A stretch of DNA of 64,000 nucleotides, taken from NCBI GenBank assembly GCA_022266195.1, contig WHVY01000010.1, forward strand, positions 1,686,501-1,750,500, in the 5' to 3' direction. The notes beneath the pieces were generated by a model. The model was not told where the DNA came from. It worked only from the letters and a program-made list of their open reading frames with translations, and did no database searches. Of the stretch, positions 60,570 through 64,000 are shown piece after piece (positions within the stretch are counted from its first letter, which is position 1; every line of letters starts with the position of its first letter). Position numbers and translations under genes: made by a program. This stretch comes from Tetranychus cinnabarinus. Its lineage: Eukaryota > Arthropoda > Arachnida > Trombidiformes > Tetranychidae.

Positions 60570-63500
60570 TGTGAATTTTTTTCCCTTTTCTTTGCTTATT
60601 TCATAAAAATCTGTGTTATTTAACATTTAAATACAATAATGAACAAAAAATATCATTATTAATATGAACTTTTTTTTCTACTTTTTTCCTTCATTTATTT
60701 ACTTGGCTTTGCTTTTGTGTTTGTTGAGTTAAAGTGTAAGTTTCATCCAATTTTCATCTTCATTTAGCTAACATTTCACTTTCAAGTAATACTTTTAAAT
60801 GCATAAATTAGTGTCTTTTTTAATGTAACTTGTGAAATGAGTTGAAAAATGTTCATTAATTATCATCACATTGCACTTAATATCGTTATTAATGATGTTC
60901 AATAAATGTTTGCACGTTTTTTGTTGTAGTCGCGCAAATTGACATTCAAATTAACTATTGATTGCGCGAAAAAAAATCAACATTTATTCATTCATTTAGC
61001 TGCTAAATGATACAACTTCAATTGAATTCAACAGAATCAAGATCATTAAGTTGGACAATGATCGTTCCTTGGCATCAGTATGGCTTGATTGTTTCTTTGT
61101 AACTTGTTGATTATCTTGATCTTGTTCACCATCTCTGGTAAAGTCAACCAGACTTGAAGCTAAACTAAAGCCTTATGACATTTAGCCTTTAGTTTATGTT
61201 TGAATCTTGTTAATCCATTCTGTGAGGTCTTATTACAGCTAACATCTATGTTCTTTACATGCATCAATTATGAAATCAGAAAAAACTTTTCTGTTCTGAA
61301 ATTAACCGACAAAACGAATGAGTTTAAACATTGAATCGTTCAAGCCACTGATTTAGATACATGTAATCAATATGTACTGTTTGAAGAAGCAATTTAAAGA
61401 TGTCAGAACTTGTTGATATTTTTGATGAAAAAATTGAAATGAAAATGAAAAATTAACATAAATCGAAAGCTTAATGTCTATAATGACGAAAAAATGACAA
61501 AAAATAAATGTTTATTACACAAAAACATATTTTTTGATGAAAAAAGTTGGGAACATGAAAGAAAAATAAAAGAGTTGTTAGTGGCGCCATCGCGTTCTGC
61601 TGGTTTTCCCTATAAGTTAACATTGCGGCTACCTCTTGTTATACCTGTTATTGTACTCTTTGTCGGAGGGTCGACTGTATTATTGATAAGTAGAGTGAGT
61701 TTGCGTTAGAAAGAGAGAAAAAGAGAGAGAAAGTTCACTCACTTTCCATCGTCATCTTATTCTCAATCTCTTTTACCGTTTTTCAATCATCTTCATGTAA
61801 TCAGCATCATCCTTTATTAATAATAATCAACCTTTGATAACTTTATATTTTCACTGGCTTACGATGTTTCCCATTTCACCAGTTTAAGGTTCACTTTTCG
61901 CTCTCCTTTTACTTCCTGGTGTTTTTTTGTGACTTCATTCTTCGGACATTTCCTTTCAAATTGGCTCCATTTGTGTCTAATGTGTACTTTAAGTGCCTTT
62001 AAGCTTTATGGCTTTAAAGTTTGTGTTGCTTTTGCCTAGTGTGAATGTGATTCCCAAGTGACCAATGGAACTGATACAGTTATTCGTAAAAATTCTTTGT
62101 CTAATCTCAATCATCGAATGTCGCACGAGTGAATCATTTTGGGGGTAAGTCCACATTTGTAAATGATACAGTTATGATTGATGAGTTTCCATCTTCTTCC
62201 ATTGCGATACATTGGATTCCATTTATTGACCAATCCATCGATGAACCAACAGATATTGAGTAAATCATGGTACATGGAGAGAAAAAGAAAGAAAAAAAGA
62301 AGGAAAATGAAAACATTTAATGTTACAATAGCTTTGTATTTTATCTCACCTTTAACAATTAGCTGTGAATGAATGAAGAATCAACTATCACTCAAAAGCA
62401 TGTATATTTCAGTCAAATAATCGTTGATTAAGTAACATGCGACATATGATACCTGTGCAACTTTTTTCCGAGTTACAAGCCGATCGATAGGAATGAAAAT
62501 CTCCAAATTTTTTCACCTGTAGTCAGGGGCCCAAAGAAATTTTTAAGAAGGAAACAATTTCACAGAAATTTTCATAGATACAGTATACGTATACATGGAC
62601 ATCGACTGTATTCAGATATCAGTTTCTAATTTACAATTCAAAGTGCTGTGATCTATGAAAATTTCTGTAAAATTGTTTTTTTCTTATCAAAAATTCCCTT
62701 TGCCCCTGACTACAGGTGACTACAGCTTTAAACTCGAAAAAAAGTTTTGCAGGCATCCTATGAAACTCTGTGTTGATTCCGATAATTAAGAAAAATTATT
62801 TCTTTATATTGAATTTTGTAGGGAAATCAACAAATGAGCTATCAAAATTTATACAAAATTCAATGCAAACGAATAATTTTTCTTGCTAGTTATCGGAATA
62901 GCTAATTGAATTTCCTGAGAACTGAATAAATCAAAATTAAAGGTTTTTCATTGATTAATATTGTGCATTTGTTTGGACTGCTTAACAACATTTGAGCTCT
63001 AAGTTTAAGCTGTGCAATTAACGCCGTTAATTGATACAAAACCGTTTCGTTACTTCATTTTTTATGATGTTTCTTGTAACAAAAAGTTATTTGCTCAGAG
63101 ACAATGAAAATACTTGACATTTGAAAATAGAGTCAAGAGAAATGAATATGAAAAGATTTAACGGAGAATCAAGTTTAACTCAAATCGCTGGCCAATTGAA
63201 CAGAAAAGCTACTTTTCACTATGATTATCATCTATTAATAGTGGTTAATAAATTACTTAGCATTAAACTGAGAGAGAGAGAGAAATGAATGATTAACCAC
63301 CATTAGTTAACTCTTAAACATTTTGCATTACAATATGTTTACATGTGTAATGTATTTTTGAAGGAAAGGAAAAGGGTAATCACTGATCGCCTTTTGTAAG
63401 GGAACATTGAGCTTCTCATGTCTACTTAACGCTTATTTCCAATGTACCGTGGACAATATTTCTTTTCGGGAAAAGATCGCTTAAATGAATTGCTATTATG

Positions 63501-64000
63501 ACCACAGTCATGTTCAAAGATCATCCAATAGTTGTAATCCTTGCAGGTAATGATTGAAGAAGAAAACATGAATTAGGTAGGCTGAAGAAGAAAAGAAAAG
63601 AAAGAGAATTAGAATTAGAATGAGAATGAGAAGGAGGAGGAGGGAATGAAGATGATGGTGAGTATGATGAGCAAGAAGAAAAGGTAAGAAAGATGAAGAT
63701 AAAAGACTAACACAAAGAGGACCACCGAGAGAGTGTTACCTGTGGGTGAAGACACATTCTCTGTGGATCGACTTGTGAGATGAACATTTTTGGTAAGCTG
63801 GATACAGATGATAGTTTAAGATGATAGAGAAAGAAGATGAAGAGGTAAAACTATCTTTTACTTTCTCGCTCCTTCTCCACCTTCTTGTGCATAAACTTGA
63901 TGAGTATATTTACCTGGCCTTAGACCTTAATTAAGATGTCTTCTTCTCTCCTGTGGGCCAACACACTAGGCATAAAACTGTGTGTTCAACCGCCTCATTA
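60570..64000. repeat. Right arm of the large inverted duplication (continues past the window)
   Basis: Reverse-complement partner of 54963-59680. It is shorter because the left-only segments are missing. It carries a right-only segment at about 62430-63045 with two foldback structures, and the 61150-61665 stretch differs from its left counterpart. The (AG)n run at about 63271 mirrors the (CT)n run at about 55.69 kb. Confidence 0.85.
62442..62899. mobile_element. Pair of foldback structures inserted in the right arm
   Basis: The first structure runs from about 62442 to 62764. GATACCTGTGCAACTTTTTT at its left is mirrored by AAAAGTTTTGCAGGCATC at its right, and inside it CACCTGTAGTCAGGGG (from 62514) is mirrored by CCCCTGACTACAGGTG (to 62718). 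The second is 62776-62899, with ATTCCGATAA mirrored by TTATCGGAAT and an AAAAATTATT/AATAATTTTT core. The arms are imperfect, and there is no ORF. The left arm of the big duplication lacks this sequence, which suggests a MITE-like insertion after the duplication. Confidence 0.6.

Noticed and set aside
1..64000. CRISPR arrays, bacterial operons, phage or plasmid functions
   Set aside because: Introns, poly(A) signals and animal-specific genes throughout. No regularly spaced repeats of CRISPR type.

Overview
The window is animal nuclear DNA, most likely from a small-genome arthropod; a mite such as a spider mite would fit, but I cannot confirm the species. It is AT-rich, and the genes have short phase-consistent introns with gtaag/gtgag donors and T-rich acceptors. 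The protein set is bilaterian: LMO, Wnt6, Beclin-1, H2A.Z, UBE2D, GGCX and SLC17. No operons, Shine-Dalgarno sites or CRISPR arrays were seen.

Layout. 1-5.5 kb: an unrecognised unit of two intronless ORFs separated by 5 nt. The first has a RING-like plus TRAF-like zinc-finger region. The second has a REX/REXO1-like exonuclease fold whose acidic catalytic positions all appear lost. A tail rich in short palindromes and a diverged direct repeat follow. 5.6-8.3 kb: a five-exon SLC17-type transporter and a possible frame-broken downstream exon or small membrane-protein gene. 8.3-20.3 kb: a long non-coding stretch. 20.3-22.1 kb: a three-exon LIM-only (LMO/Beadex-type) gene. 22.1-33.0 kb: a second long non-coding stretch holding a two-copy tandem repeat and a perfect 136-bp-arm foldback element. 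33.0-37.1 kb: vitamin K-dependent gamma-carboxylase (+) and histone H2A.Z (-), convergent tail to tail.

37.9-50.0 kb is a rearranged cluster. It has three intronless UBE2D ubiquitin-conjugating-enzyme genes, one intact six-exon Beclin-1 gene, several broken Beclin-1 fragments, and a decayed but intron-bearing MFSD10-like transporter between two Beclin fragments. 51.2-53.2 kb: a Wnt6-type gene (-) without a visible signal-peptide exon. 55-64 kb: a large diverged inverted duplication (left arm at least 4.7 kb, right arm running off the window) around a centre of about 0.9 kb, with arm-specific insertions.

The genes do not form one pathway. The stories most worth following are the two-ORF unit with a dead exonuclease, the repeated co-duplication of UBE2D with Beclin-1 pieces including a nearly identical block of about 0.9 kb inside diverged duplicons, and the giant inverted repeat upstream of Wnt6. 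Exon boundaries were deduced by hand from reading frame, splice consensus and family similarity; no alignment software was run.
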